Assembly: GCA_965153455.1 (NCBI GenBank)
Contig: OZ234494.1
Location: forward strand, 1,798,001 to 1,862,000
DNA length: 64,000 nt
Reading direction: 5' to 3'
Origin: Sphagnum compactum
Taxonomy: Eukaryota > Bryophyta > Sphagnopsida > Sphagnales
Shown here: in pieces, positions 49,271 to 61,720 of the stretch
Position numbering within the stretch: position 1 is the stretch's first letter
Layout of the letters: every line of letters starts with the position of its first letter
Position numbers and translations under genes: made by a program
The notes under the pieces: model-generated
Seen by the model: the letters and a program-made list of their open reading frames with translations, nothing else
What the model was told of the DNA's origin: nothing
Database searches by the model: none

Positions 49271-50161
49271 ATGTCTGCCGCAGTTTGTGGGAAGCGGTCT
49301 GTGTTTGAGGATTTGCACAGCTCCCCGCCTGTAGCCAAGCGCCTGCGCTTCGCTCAGGCTAGTTCTGCCATCCGTTTCCACAGCACAGCAGCGACAGCCG
49401 CGTCCCCGTCCAGCACCGCAGGTGGCAGTCCTTTCGAGGCCTGCCTGGAGGCGGGGTCTTCCGGGCATCACTTTGAAGGCTCGCTCATACCGCAGCTCCA
49501 TGCCCTCTTCCCTGAGATGGAAGGAAATCTTGTAGAGAAAGTTCTGGAGTCGTGTGGCAACAATTTGGATTCTGCAATCAAGAGCTTGACTGATCTGCGG
49601 TTGTCTTCCTCGGAACGAGCCGTTTCTTCTAGCCAAGATGTTTCAGGTGCTGTTGCCCGTCGTTCCAGTCTTGCAGGTATCGAGTCGCCATCCCCCTCGA
49701 CCAGTTCCCATCGGCAGCATGTGGAAGCAGCAGCGTCGCTGCAGCCATCGGAGGGTGAAGAATGGGTGGAACTCGTCGTGAGGGAGATGATGAACGCTGC
49801 AGACTTGAATGATGCCAGAGCCAGGGCAGCCCACACGCTTGAATCTTTTGAGAAGACAGTAGCATCCTGGTCTGCTGCACTTGTGGAAGTGCAGCAGAAG
49901 GAAAACATTGCATTGAAGGAGCAGCTTCAGAGCCTCACCCGAGACAATCACATTTTGAAAAGAGCTGTTGCAATACAGCATGAGCGGCAGCTAGAGCATG
50001 AGGGGAGGACACAAGAGCTTCAACAAATGAAGCAGCTTTTGTCACAATATCAGGAACAAGCTCGGACACTTGAATTGAACAACTATTCTCTCACACTGCA
50101 CCTTCGCAAAGCTCAGGAAGGAAGTTCTATGCCTGGTCGGTTCCACCCCGATGTCTTCTAG
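49271..50161 (+). CDS. CUE-domain coiled-coil protein
   Basis: The frame starts at the ATG at 49,271 and gives 296 residues in one exon. Residues 71-110 (LIPQLHALFPEMEGNLVEKV then NNLDSAIKSLTDL) match a CUE domain, a three-helix ubiquitin-binding fold with the MFP-like motif as LFP. A Ser-rich linker follows, then an EEWVELVVREMM helix near 164-174. A long coiled coil spans about 204-282 (ENIALKEQLQSLTRDNHILK). The C-terminus GRFHPDVF looks deliberate and may be a short conserved tail. The N-terminus contains a basic PPVAKRLRF motif that could direct nuclear import. Plant genomes carry uncharacterised proteins of this CUE plus coiled-coil layout; a role in ubiquitin signalling is inference. 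The gene looks intact. Its GC-rich leader begins near 48,880. Confidence 0.85.
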   Translation: MSAAVCGKRSVFEDLHSSPPVAKRLRFAQASSAIRFHSTAATAASPSSTAGGSPFEACLEAGSSGHHFEGSLIPQLHALFPEMEGNLVEKVLESCGNNLDSAIKSLTDLRLSSSERAVSSSQDVSGAVARRSSLAGIESPSPSTSSHRQHVEAAASLQPSEGEEWVELVVREMMNAADLNDARARAAHTLESFEKTVASWSAALVEVQQKENIALKEQLQSLTRDNHILKRAVAIQHERQLEHEGRTQELQQMKQLLSQYQEQARTLELNNYSLTLHLRKAQEGSSMPGRFHPDVF

Positions 50162-50235
50162 TCTTCTGCCTCTTTCTGCAATTTTGATATTCCTCCTGCT
50201 ATGCTTTGTTCTGACGTGCATCTACCCTGGTTCAT

Positions 50236-50309
50236 AATAAACTGCAGCTGCAGAGGGGCAAGTTCTGAACCCATTAACATTTGCCTTGCTTATTTTGAGT
50301 TTCAATAAA
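50236..50309 (+). terminator. Polyadenylation signals of the CUE gene
   Basis: AATAAA occurs at 50,236-50,241 and again at 50,304-50,309, 75 and 143 bases after the stop codon. A T/G-rich stretch follows the second. Either could direct 3' end formation. Confidence 0.55.
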
Positions 50310-50319
50310 CACTTGCTTG

Positions 50320-51230
50320 TCCTATGCAATTGTGTCACTATCCACTGCAATTGTTTGGACTAAATTTTAATTTGGATTTGTTGTTGCAATTCAGGATGAG
50401 TATGTAGTCAATGATCACAGTCAATGAGTCCATCTGTTCCATTTCAATACCAGACTAGGGCAAATGGTATTGGTATTTTTATTGAACAAGGGTCTTTTGC
50501 TTGCCATTCAAAGAGATCAGACTGTTCAATATCATTTGCAAATTGACCAATCAATCTGCCAAAACCATTCCATTCCCCAAGCCCCAGGGATTCACGTGGT
50601 TGCAGGATGTCAACACAAAGAAAACTGGTCAGAACTTCATGCACTGCAGGGGCTGGTGATTTGTTATATCAGAGATGGTTTGAATAAGCTGCATGTTGGA
50701 GCACAGTGCTCATTGCAAAGAAAAAATTCAAAGTGAATTTCAATGGTACAACACAAATTCTATTCAATATTATCCTTAACAGAAAACTTGCCAAAATCCA
50801 AAGACTAAGCATCATCCAGATGCAACTCCTATGCCAAGATTTCAACAAAAACAAGTTATCTATCTGAGATCACTTCTCGAATGTCCATTGAATGGCATTG
50901 TACATTCACAACTCTTATTCTAACTCAAAACCCAAGACCCCTTCTATACTTCTTGATGGCAATCTAAAGTATCATCATCCATTGTGACTCCCAGGCTGGA
51001 ATCCCTATAGAAGATTGAGATTCTCACTCGAACCTGACAGTAGAGTTTTCTGACCATCCTGACCACAACCTTGATATGCAAATTCCTCAATGCCAAAAAG
51101 AAATCTAGAAACTTGGAAATAGTAGACTTGCAGCCAATTCAAGAAACTCCAGATGCTCAAGGTAGAGAAGATTTAGTGCTCAGCATCGATGCCTTTCTTT
51201 CACAAAGGGCAGGAAAACAGGGAAATGACC
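50320..51230. other. Spacer between CUE gene and BUD23 gene
   Basis: No coding region is supported; open stretches are short and lack domains. The right end should hold the BUD23 promoter. Confidence 0.45.
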
Positions 51231-51236
51231 AATGTA

Positions 51237-51263
51237 AAACCCTAAAACGAACTAAAACCCTAA
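51237..51263 (+). promoter_or_regulatory. Two telo-box motifs upstream of BUD23
   Basis: AAACCCTAA occurs at 51,237-51,245 and 51,255-51,263, 18 bp apart and about 170-195 bp before the ATG. Telo-boxes are established promoter elements of plant ribosomal-protein and ribosome-biogenesis genes, which fits the downstream product. That they act here is inferred from position. Confidence 0.6.
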
Positions 51264-51430
51264 AAGTTTTCCTTGCAAAGTTTAGTTTTAAGAAGTGATA
51301 ATTAGCGCGTTTGGTTTCACGCTTGATCTAGAGAACTCATTCTCTTTGATCCCAGTATCTTATTTTGTTTTAGCTGCTAGTATTCGAGACCCGGGGAGAA
51401 AGGAAATAGAGTCTCGCAAAGTGCTCAAAG

Positions 51431-54400
51431 ATGTCGTTGCGTCCAGAGAGGCAGGCGCCGCCAGAGTTTTTCTACAATGAAACAGAAGCGAGGAAGTATA
51501 CAACCTCATCCCGGATAATCGACGTCCAGGTGCTTCGAACTTTGCTTCTGTTGCATACAATCAGAAAAACGTCTGTTTTCGGTTTATGGTTTAATGGGGT
51601 TGTTGTCTTGTGCTTGTCTTGTGCCCCAGCCGCGCGAGCAAGCGGGAGCGGTTTTGTGTCTTTACACGTTCATATTTAGTCACATGATGTCTTTCTCATT
51701 AGTCGACTTTTCTTTATTGACCTTGCTTGAATTGACGTAACAGATTGGTCATTTCTGCTGCAGGCCAAGCTCACAGAAAGGGCGCTGGAACTGCTTGCAT
51801 TACCTGACGATGGTGTTCCAAGGCTTTTACTTGACATTGGTTAGAAAATGACGTCTGAAACCAGGATTCATGTTGCTGTACATATTTTTTGGCTTTGAAA
51901 AGAGGCGGAAAATATGACAACCCTAGGAACTCTGTTTTGGATCATCTTCAGTGTAATTGTTCCTTCTTTGTCACCTACTTTCGTTAAGAGAGAACCTGTG
52001 TTCACATCTATAGTATTTTTCTTCGGATGCAGGTTGTGGCTCTGGACTTAGTGGAGAAACATTGAGTGAACATGGACATCAATGGATTGGCTTGGATATT
52101 TCACAATCTATGCTTGGTAACACCTTGTCACTTGAACCAGCTGCTTCTTATTGACAGTATGGTGGCAGTTGCAACAGCATCGAGTTGAAAATATAAGACT
52201 TCTCAAATTCATTTTGTTTACTGCCTCTCACATGATGGAAAAATGCAGATATTGCACTGGAACGAGAAACAGAAGGTGACTTATTGTTAAGTGACATTGG
52301 CCAGGTTTGTCTTTGTGAAGCATTTTTATCTGTTGAACATAGATGGGCACCTTTAACATGGATTGTTTCTGAGGGGTTTGAAAATGTATCTAGTTGCTCA
52401 CAGAAGCTATTGACTCCTGGAGGTTCCTTATGTGGCAGTCATGTAGACTGACGATATTAGGTTACAGTTGATGGAGAAAGGGCCTTCTCTGAGGTCCAAC
52501 AGATTCTAAACAGTGATTGTGATTGTAGTAATTTCCACACTTTTATTGTTTCTCACCACCATGGTCAGGTACTTACTGCTGACTTAGACCTTCTTTGGAG
52601 ATCTAATTTACTTGAACTCTTTTCCAAAGTTACAAAGGTCAAGAGTTGTTTACTTAGCAGTATGTTCTCTCAAAAGTGGTTGAGAAGGGTATCAGTTTAT
52701 TTGTCTCTCAAAGTAGAACTTCTCGAGTCCCTAATTACATTATGTTGAAGATCCAATGTTTGCCTCATATCATGCTTGTAGCCCCTTTTATTTTCCGTTT
52801 ATGTTGATTCCAAGCACCTGAGTCTCCATGTAACTTTGTTATCATCTACTCTGGGAAAATGCTATGGTAATGACTGGGTTTAGGGTTTAGGGTAAATTGA
52901 CAATGCAGTTTTTAGTTTACTTGTTTACCTGAAAGGGCAGATTAGTATATAATCACCTACCTCTGCTGTCAGGAGCTGATGAAGTCAGTGGGGATTCATG
53001 GTAGCTCATCATTGCTGTACATGATGAAGGTGATGGTCTGACACTTTGTGGGTGACACTCATAAGGTTATTGTGGACTCAGATCTTGATGCAAGAATGAA
53101 GGCTCTAATGAACAATTTTGTTGGTATAAAGTTCAAGTCTTCCTACTTCAAAACTCTCCCTGGTTCAAGGAACAAGTCCTTAGCTTTTAATAGCCCTGTC
53201 GTTAAGGAGGCAGGAGGAAACCCAAGTCCTAATGTAGACTGTTTCAAAATAGCAGAAAATTTCTTGTTGGCTGTTTGGTCAGTCCATTTTCAGGCAGTTG
53301 ATTGCTACTCCAATTGTTTCAGCTGATATGTACGGTTTCACATATGAATTTGAATTCAGCTCTTGTTCAGACCTTCATACCAGGCTTATCCTTCATAAGA
53401 AGATTGTAGGCAGTTCATTGTTATAGATATTGACAGTATATCTGACTTCATATTTTTCAATAAGTCTGAAGTGGTGGTGGCTTCTAATCTGAGTCATCTT
53501 GCAAGCTAGATGATACTTGTAATGGTTTCTCTTCTGAACATTACAAGTTTCATATATTTTACAGCTTGTTAGTTCAAATGATGAGTTCTATCCTTCTGCT
53601 GCTATTTCATACTCAAATTGAGAAAAACCAGTTGGTCATCAAAGAAGGTTTATTTTTTGGGTTCCAGTGTCTGGCATCTTCAGAGTGATTCAATCATGGG
53701 ATTTTCCAGATTAAGCAGATAGCTTATTGAAGCCAAGTGCCTCAATAGTTGTATGTTTTTAAAAAGATGAAATTTTCATCTTTTGTTTCTTCCTCTACCT
53801 CCTTCCTCTATTTTTCTTTCCCTTTTCTTCTTGGTCTTCTTCTCATGTTTTCATGGCAGTCATGTTCTTGTGCTGCTTAGCATCATGGGTGAGTACTCCC
53901 ATTGCTTCTGGTTTGTGCAAACTCTATAGGTGGGTTGCATTCATCCTTATGTCTGAAAAACATAATTCAGCTTGACTTAAATTGTATGTATGAAGGATTC
54001 TTGACATTGTATCTGATGGTTGAATGTGCACCAAATTGGTTCTCTGCACAGGGACTAGGTTTACGCCCAGGTACAATGGATGGTGCCATCAGCATTTCTG
54101 CAGTTCAGGTGCTGTTACTTTCTTTCATTCCACTGCCTGTGGTTCTTCACTTGTAGCGATCCCTACTAACAAATCTGCCACCAAGCCTTGGGTTCCACAT
54201 GATAAATCACCTGGGCCCTTACAGAATTTTTTTTGACTTCAAATGACTTGTAGGCATCTGTACTCCTACATTTGCTGATCTGTTACTAACAACAGAGGGT
54301 GCTTAATCCTTATCTAAAAGTCAAACTCTTGTTTCCTTGGCGTGCACAGTGGTTATGCAATGCAGACAAATCCTGTAACCATCCTCGAACAAGACTCAAG

Positions 54401-55536
54401 TAGGGACTGTCTCCCTCTTGCTTGCTATCTCCCTTTTACTCATACAACCATAGTTTACTGCCACATTCACAGTGAGGTCAACATGTTGTTGATGTTGATC
54501 TTTCTTTCATTCTTGTTGTCTACTTGTTGGTGGATTTCCCCTGTTTATGATTATGCATTGGGAATGACAGTAATTGGTTCTTCAGTCTTGACATCATGGT
54601 GAAACACTGGAAAAAAGTTTCAGCAGTGTCAGATTAAGAATGATTTGACTGCTAGAATGCTGATAAGGACTTTGGGTCTGGTATTGGGGGTCTTGTTCAG
54701 GCAGTTTTTTGGGTCATTGTATAAGTGCTTGGCTCGAGGAGCACGGGCAGTGCTGCAGATCTATCCAGAGAATGCACCTCAACTAGAGATGATTTCTGCA
54801 GCAGCTCTGCGTTCTGGTTTCTCAGGTGGCTTGGTTGTTGATTATCCCCACAGGTGGGCTGTTGTTTGCTTGTGCCTTTTTCGCTTATTACTCTTTACTG
54901 TCTCCTCCATGTACTCTCTATTATTGGTTATATTGTTTCTTTTGGACTTGTGGATTCAGTTCCTTGGCATGCTTTGGTAGAATTTATGCTGTTTTGATCA
55001 GGGTTCTAGCAAATTCTTGTTAATGTCAGATGCAGAATTACTTCTTTTGGCTGGTAACAAACATCTTGTGGGTCCTGATCACAGCACTCGGGCCAAGAAG
55101 TATTTTCTGTGTCTGATGTGTGGGCCACCAAGTACAAGCACAAGCCTTCCAAAAGCAAAAGGTTTAGATAGGGGGAGTGAAAGTGAGGGCAGCAGTGATG
55201 CCGATGAAGAAGCTGGCACTGTATGTTCCCTCTGTCATTCAATGGCAGCCTGTTTTCTCATTTGTCACCCTGTCTCCAATTTGCAGCTTGCACAGGTAGT
55301 TTGATTAGTTATTGATAGTGACACAAGAAGCTGAAGATGACAGGTCCACTGCATCATTGTGGCAATTGCAGGTGGATATTTTGGAGAGAAAAAGGCCTTC
55401 CAAGAAGCAAAAAGATAAGAAGGGGAAAGGCCGATCTTGGGTGTTGAAAAAGAAAGAACAACGTAGGCATCGAGGTTATACGAACGTTCCTCAGGACACG
55501 AAGTACACTGGTCGCAAGAGAAAATCTCAATTCTAG
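51431..55536 (+). CDS. RID2: 18S rRNA (guanine-N7) methyltransferase BUD23/RID2
   Basis: The enzyme uses S-adenosylmethionine to make m7G in 18S rRNA during 40S subunit maturation in the nucleus, together with TRMT112/TRM112. Nine exons are read: 51,431-51,529, 51,764-51,839, 52,033-52,116, 52,249-52,304, 54,052-54,108, 54,350-54,399, 54,701-54,853, 55,085-55,220 and 55,372-55,536. All are GT-AG with consistent phase, giving 291 residues, the normal family size. The start [20 protein letters not shown] is characteristic. SAM motif I is [10 protein letters not shown] (57-66), followed by GLDIS (78-82). The catalytic-domain end is [10 protein letters not shown]. The basic C-terminal WBS-type tail ([16 protein letters not shown] then [10 protein letters not shown]) is intact. 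An acidic Ser-rich insert precedes that tail. The fourth intron is 1,747 bp and holds a repeat related to the GATA-flank array. Two telo-boxes lie upstream. Confidence 0.96.
52876..52892. repeat. Short interstitial telomere-like TTTAGGG run
   Basis: About two and a half copies of the plant telomere unit TTTAGGG lie in intron 4 of BUD23. Confidence 0.6.
52920..53075. repeat. Copy of the GATA-flank repeat in BUD23 intron 4
   Basis: The landmark agctgatgaagtcagtgggg starts at 52,974 and continues through catgatgaaggtgatggtct to aaggttat, matching the 37,347 and 38,015 copies. Similarity begins earlier, at gtttacctgaaag (52,924), which matches gttcacctgaaag before the second GATA-flank copy. The sequence therefore belongs to a dispersed family and is not a local duplication only. 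Confidence 0.75.
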
Positions 55537-58490
55537 CAGGTTGCACTTGACCAGAATCCAGTTCTCTTGATTTCTTACTGTATGGTCTTTATATGCATTG
55601 ACCCCACTCCCCGCACATCTATGCCTCCATCTTATGGCTGTTTAGTTAGGCCCTTGTTGCACATGACCCTGGAGATTGCTTGACCTAGCAATCCCTTTGA
55701 TTTTGAACAGGGGAGAATTGGAAAGGATTACATGGTGTTGTTGATAGTATGCCTCATTTTGCAGTGGTGCTGATTGATCACCAAAAGAGAGCAACAAGCA
55801 GGTGAACTTTAAACCCTAAAACATTTCCAATTGCTAACAACCAGAACGTCACAAATAATATAATACTCCCACTAAGTCCCATACAAACTGGGAAGGTTAT
55901 TTTACACAATCTTTCTGGTGTAGTGGCAGGTTTCTTGTTGGAGAGAAGTTGTCATATGCGATCTAAATCCAATAAACAGAGTTGTAAACCTGGATGCTAA
56001 TTCCTTTCAAGCTGCAAGTATTTGTAGTTGGGAAATGACCTTTTTTGTCTAGATGTATAATCGCAAAACTGTTGATTGTGCATGACTTTTTCTCTGGATT
56101 ACCTTAGGGATGATCAGTATATGGTCTTTTGATATTTATCCATTTTCTTTCTGAAACTTGGTTAAGGATATCTCAATCTCTACTTTGATTCGCGTGCTTT
56201 ATGTGGAGCAGATGGTTTAGTAGGGTGAAGGCCAGTTTGTCACCTTCAGGTGCCATCTCCAGCATTTGAGCTTCTATTTCTTGTTAAGAAAGCATCCATC
56301 GGATAGGAGCTGTATAACCTGTGGCTAACAAGGGAAGGGCATTTCAGGATGAATTAGCTTACATTTATAGTTTTATGAAACATGAGAGAAGTAATGCAGT
56401 TGAAGGATAGGAAAAGGTTCAGGAGGGTCACCTATGATCCACCTCAGGCCAGCAAGGGTGTGAACTGAGTATTAGCTATGATACTTTCACTTGGTGAATA
56501 AAAAGCCAAATTAACTACCCCACTCAGGCTGCCTGAGGATATCACAGGCCAGAGTGTCTATATACCCCTTCCAAGCACCAAAAGAAGCAATGAGCCACTA
56601 CAGACCCAAGAGACCTTTGGTAGAAGGGAGGCCTACAGATGACATGTTAGTCAACTTATGTCATTCTGGTGTCAACTGGAAATGCGAATGTATTTCACCT
56701 GTAGTTAATTAGAAACTTATGTTTTGAACTTAAATGATTCTGATGTCAGTTGAAAGTGAGTTCACATGAACTCCAGCTCCAGTGCTTACATTATTGTGAG
56801 GATGCTTTATGGTTAGATGTTGGGAAGAACTGAGGCTAAATGGCCTCAGCTAGTACGACAGAACATTCTTATCATCCATGTCTGGTGCGGCATGACATAA
56901 GGTGAGTTTAGAGGATCGTGATCATGTAAATAATGGTCATATTTGTTGTAGCAAGTGACAATGATACATAGGAAAATTTAGCAAAATTTGGCTACATGCT
57001 AAACATGAAAATGATGTTTGGGAAACATCGTTTTATAATTTCGGCTACCTTCTTGAACCATGTACAGAAATTTGGAAATGGTCAAAATATGGATATTGGA
57101 GTCTCAAACAACACAAACATGTTCTTGCTATTAATTTTTAATAATGTGCTTTTTGGCTACATGTACTAATGCAAAAAAATTGGTAGCATGATCCAAGTAA
57201 TGGTTTAGGTTGAACTACCACCATATTTTTTGTCTTTTGTGCCTAGTTTCTTTGTTTCCCTCCACCTTTTTTCTTTGTCTTCCTTTTGGTTTGAAGAAGT
57301 CATTTTCACCTTGGCTGTCTCTCCCCCCTCCCTACCCTCTCCCTTTTTATGATCAATGTGCAAGGACAAAAAAGTGAAGAAAAGGTGTTGTGGCAAGACT
57401 AGGTGCAAGAACAAGCAATCAAGCAAGCCATGAAGACAAATGGTTGCATTACCTTACTTTCTCTCCCTTGGTTTGTAATTGCATGTCTTTTTGTGCACGA
57501 TGTTAGTTTTTGCATTTTGTTGAATGGATGTGTTGAACTTGGATTCTTGTTTTCATTTTAATTTAGTGATCATTTTGAATTACCTAAAGTGTTATTTCTT
57601 GAGTTTTGTGCAACTCCATAAATTTAGTTGTTTTCATGGGATTTGTTGCAACAAGTGCTAAAGCAAGTCTTGTTTTGAAATGTTGTGTGACATGAATTTG
57701 TTTTGGTTTTGTTGGTTGGTCTAATTTTGTGTTATGCTATAGCCAAATTTAGTTTTGTTTAACACACAACACGAGTTGGGTGAGGCAAGTTGCCATGTTG
57801 ATTGTGTTATTTTTGAAAGGTTTGGATTTTGTTGTTTTTGAGTTGCAACAAGTAAGAGTTGCACTATGAGGGTGTTCTTGGTTTACTTTTTGAGTTAAAA
57901 AAACTCATCTGACAAGTTTTTGATTTTCGGGTTTAATTTGTGCATAAAACTCTTGTGAGGGTTGAACCTAAACATGGCTTTGACTTTGGAGTTTGTTGTG
58001 CAAAAGAAAGGAGAAAATGAAAAAGAAAACCATTGAGGAAGAGGCCTTTGCTTTTGTCATAAGGGCCCCCTCGTTCTTTCTTTCTTCCTTTCTGTCTTTC
58101 TTTCCCATTCTTTTTCCCTCTCCTTATTGAAGTTAGCTCCATGTGCCCAACAACAAACAATGACAACAATAATAAAAGGAACAAATGAGGGGTTTACCAA
58201 GAGGATGCAATGGTGGGAAGAATTGAGCTCCATCACCATCATTGTTGTGCGTTGAAGAATTATGCAACTTTTCCAAACCTTAAAGGTTTGGCTCATTTGG
58301 AGGTTGGGTTTTTTGGATGAAGCTCGAGATGATGAGGTTTGGGGGGTCCAATTCAAATGTCTCTTTTTATTGTTCAATTTTATTTTATTTTTCCAAAGCA
58401 AGAGGTTATGTTCGTTTTACCTATATGAAAATAGTGATTTGGTGATCACACAAATTATTTTTTTGTGAAAATTTTTGGACAAGTTGGTGC
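55537..58490. other. BUD23 3' flank and intergenic DNA, no gene supported
   Basis: The first few hundred bases should hold the BUD23 3' UTR; a telo-box-like AAACCCTAAAA lies near 55,810. Beyond about 57,000 the sequence becomes AT-rich with T/G-rich stretches. No domain-bearing frame is seen. Confidence 0.4.
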
Positions 58491-58499
58491 CTATGGTTG

Positions 58500-58625
58500 G
58501 ATATGGCATCACATCATTTCAAATCACAACATGAAATGATGTGAGACCGAAAAAATGTTGCAAAATGATACGTGACATCATGTGATGTGAGATGTGATGT
58601 CATATGACGTGAAGCACAACGTGAC
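58500..58625. repeat. Palindrome-rich ATGTGATG / CATCACAT cluster
   Basis: Words catcacatcatttc, gaaatgatgtgag, acgtgacatcatgtgatgtg and tgatgtcatatgacgtg are mutually complementary, so the segment can fold on itself. TGACGT-like half palindromes recur. Confidence 0.55.
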
Positions 58626-59201
58626 ACATGATTTCACCTAATATGGTAAAAAAATTGGGAATTTTTTAGAAATTTTTTATAGTCATTTATGGTGTGGTTT
58701 TGGCATGAGTTTTGCACCATCAAATTTATGAAGAGAATGACTATGTATGTGCAAATGTTTAGAAGTTTTAGAGACAAAATATTTTGGAGGTTAGAAGTTA
58801 ATTTTCCATTTATTCTTTGAAAATTCACATATCACTTGTATAAAGGTAATGCTAAAGACATGAAGAACCACAAGAACAAAGCCTAAAGGAAAGGCTTAAG
58901 TTCAACTTTCAAACAAGGAACAATTCAAGATTATGTGATTCAAAAAAAAAAACACAAGAACTATGAACAAGAACAAAAGATGTGCAAGACAAATATGAAA
59001 ACGAATCTTTAATATGCTAACATATGTAAACATGAACATGAAAAGAACATGACAAGATTATGGTGCAGATCGTGCTTAAGACTAATGTTGAATATACTTA
59101 AGGAAATGAAGGGTTTTACTTTTATTTATACCCTTTTGAGGACCTAGCTCAAAGAACCTTTCAAGAATTTTTTTATGTGTGCATTGAGTAAAGAACCTTT
59201 T

Positions 59202-59530
59202 TAATTGAAAGTCAATTATGAATTAACTGAAACTTACTGAAAGTTAATTAGGACTTAACTATGAGTTAATTGGATTTAATTAGGACTTAAATAAAAGTTA
59301 ATTAAGACTTAACTAAGATTTAATTGGAAGTTTACCTAGAATTAACTAAGATTTAATTCGAAGTTGACTAGAAGTTAACTCGAAGTTAACTCAAATTTAA
59401 CTAAAAGTTAACTAAAACATAACTAAAATGAACTAAAAGTCAACTGGAAGTGAATTATGAATCAAGTGGAAGTGAACTAAAACTTAACTAAAAATTAATT
59501 AAGAATGAATTGAAACTAAACTAAAAGTTA
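59202..59530. repeat. Minisatellite with an 11-bp period
   Basis: In the clearest part (about 59,360-59,450) consecutive 11-mers read gaagttaactc, gaagttaactc, aaatttaacta, aaagttaacta, aaacataacta. The flanks are longer-period or eroded variants of the same word. Confidence 0.75.
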
Positions 59531-60237
59531 GGTACATGGATGAACATTCAAATGAATGAACTCCATGGTGTTGACATTTGTTATAGGTAGAATTTTGAAT
59601 CTTGTGCACTAATGAATTGATGGGAAGAACACCATGGGTGTGGGAGATTTTAAACCATTTGGAAACATCATAAAGGTTTGTTTAAGAGTTTAGAAAGGTT
59701 GTGTGCGCGAAATCAATTTTGCCAAGTTTTTCAATACCAACCTTTTGTGTTGGTGAGCACCCATTTTTATCATTGATATGTGGTGGAGTGTCACACCATC
59801 AATGAACGGAATGGACTTTTATTTGAATGCATGTCGTGATTCATGTGCGAAGATCACAAAAATGCAAATTTTTGCATTTCCACTTGTGTTGTTGGGTTAT
59901 GCATGTGCATATTAATTTGGTAATTGGGTTGTTATTTGATTTCAAGGGGTAGGGGTTGCCAAGGTGTGTGCCATTTGGTTACGACCTAATACACACTTTC
60001 AAGTTGACCTTTTTGTGATCTAATTATATTATGTAATGTGAAACCCTAGGTGAAAGGTCATGTGCAGTCCTACACATGCCTTTGTCATTGTCGTAACCTA
60101 GGGTTTCAACCAAAAATTGAAAAGTTTGTAAAAGTTTTAGCATAAATGCCATGAAAATTTATGGGAAGTTTATGCATAGATATGTAGGTTCATCATGGTG
60201 ACACAAGGCATGATGGAAGCCCAAGTGGTCTAGTTTG

Positions 60238-60545
60238 GGTATGGGATCTTGAACAAAGAGCTTAGGCATTGAATGTAGGATGCCATGTTATTTCAACTTG
60301 CACAACTCATTTTGGCAAGTGTGTTCAATTATCAAAATGAATCAAAATGACCATTGTGAAAAATGGGTGGTCTCATTTGGGTTTAACAAGGAAAACACAA
60401 TACCATCAATTCAACAACCTCATGGCCAACCTAATAAAATTGCACCACAAAAGACCAAAGGGGCCAAATTGGAATAAGGTGGTTCCACATCACATTTTGC
60501 TAAGCAAGGGGGAGAGGATAGGTGTTGGAGATTTGAGGGCCTTCA
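60238..60545 (+). mobile_element. Relic of an unrecognised mobile-element protein, copy 2
   Basis: The + strand encodes PCYFNLHNSFWQVCSIIKMN, EKWVVSFGFNKEN and GQPNKIAPQKTKGAKLE, matching copy 1 at 45,040-45,375 on the other strand in order and spacing. Here the frame stays open for about 65 codons (60,280-60,477). No known domain is recognised. Confidence 0.6.
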
Positions 60546-60779
60546 TTGGAAATAAAATTAGGGTATTTCCATGGTACAATGTACACTTTTTGTCGAAATT
60601 AGAAATACATATATCAAAAGTACTCACACATACAATTTCACTCATTTTAAATTCTTCGAAAGATCACATATAATTGATTTGGGCCTTAACAATAAGACAA
60701 GTTATATAAACCATGAATATGTAATTGATTCATATGTTTGTCTTTATGTAATTGCACATCAATAATTTGATATAAAATT

Positions 60780-61300
60780 TTTAAAACACCTTGTTTAACA
60801 ATAGTTTACCATTTTTCATTAATTAAAAAAATTCACGTTATTTTTGAAGAATGAAAAAATAACATTTAACCCAATTACCTCCTTAATATATGAAAAAGAT
60901 CCTTAATATATGATTTTACAATTGAAAAAGATCATAATCATCAACATAATCATAACATAATGTATTATCGAACATTTATTTATAATCTAATATGAACATC
61001 ATATATTTTAACAAATTGGAAGTGTTCATGGAGAAGATTACTCATTATGATTGTCTATTTGTATGTGAAAAAATTCATGAACAAATTCTCATTAAAATTA
61101 ATATTTCTTAGACCTTTTGTTATGTTAGTCTTTATAACAAACTCTTGCAAGTTAGAAATGTATTCCAGTCAACCATTGCATTATTCAAATGTGCATCAAT
61201 TTCACAATTTAATAAAAGTGTAGGATGTTATCCACCTTTAATTACATATTTCTAGCACAAAATCTTTTCCAAATATTTAGAAGGGCACATAAAAACGTGT
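60780..61300. other. AT-rich DNA, no gene seen
   Basis: A short direct duplication (ccttaatatatga) occurs near 60,882 and 60,900. Nothing else is identifiable. Confidence 0.4.
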
Positions 61301-61309
61301 TGCACTAAA

Positions 61310-61720
61310 AATTGTCAAATTGTGATTCCTTTTTGTGTACACCACAAGGCCTTTATGACACCTACCAATTTCAAATCCTTAGATTCAAGATCTAGAAAAG
61401 TTGGTGTTAATTGTTTTAGTGAGTCCACAACAATATCACAAGCATAAATCATGCATCTGAGTACTTTGAATTCATTCTCCTATCCTTTACATTTGTTTTC
61501 TACAACATGTAGGTATTCTACCGATACCATTGTTTTGTTTCTATAATGGGGATTGCTTATGTCTTCAAATTTATTGCAAGCCTACCTCCCAATTATCTCC
61601 ATCCTTGCATCTAAGCTTCTTTCCTTCCTAGTTTGTATTTACACATCTTTTGTGATGTTTTTAATGGCCTTGCACAATTGGTGGTGTGGGTTGAAAATTG
61701 CAAGCATAACAAATTCATTC
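61310..61720 (-). mobile_element. Coding-like relic of unknown family
   Basis: On the - strand one frame reads through long coding-like stretches with few stops, including RKERSLDARMEIIGR, KFEDISNPHYRNKTMVSVEY and ENEFKVLRCMIYACDIVVDS. No recognised domain is present. It is probably part of a decayed mobile element; the assignment is tentative. Confidence 0.3.

Noticed and set aside
49121-49908. Long - strand frames opposite the CUE gene
   Set aside because: They mirror a GC-rich coding exon; the + strand product has a CUE domain and coiled coil, while the - strand products have no recognisable features.
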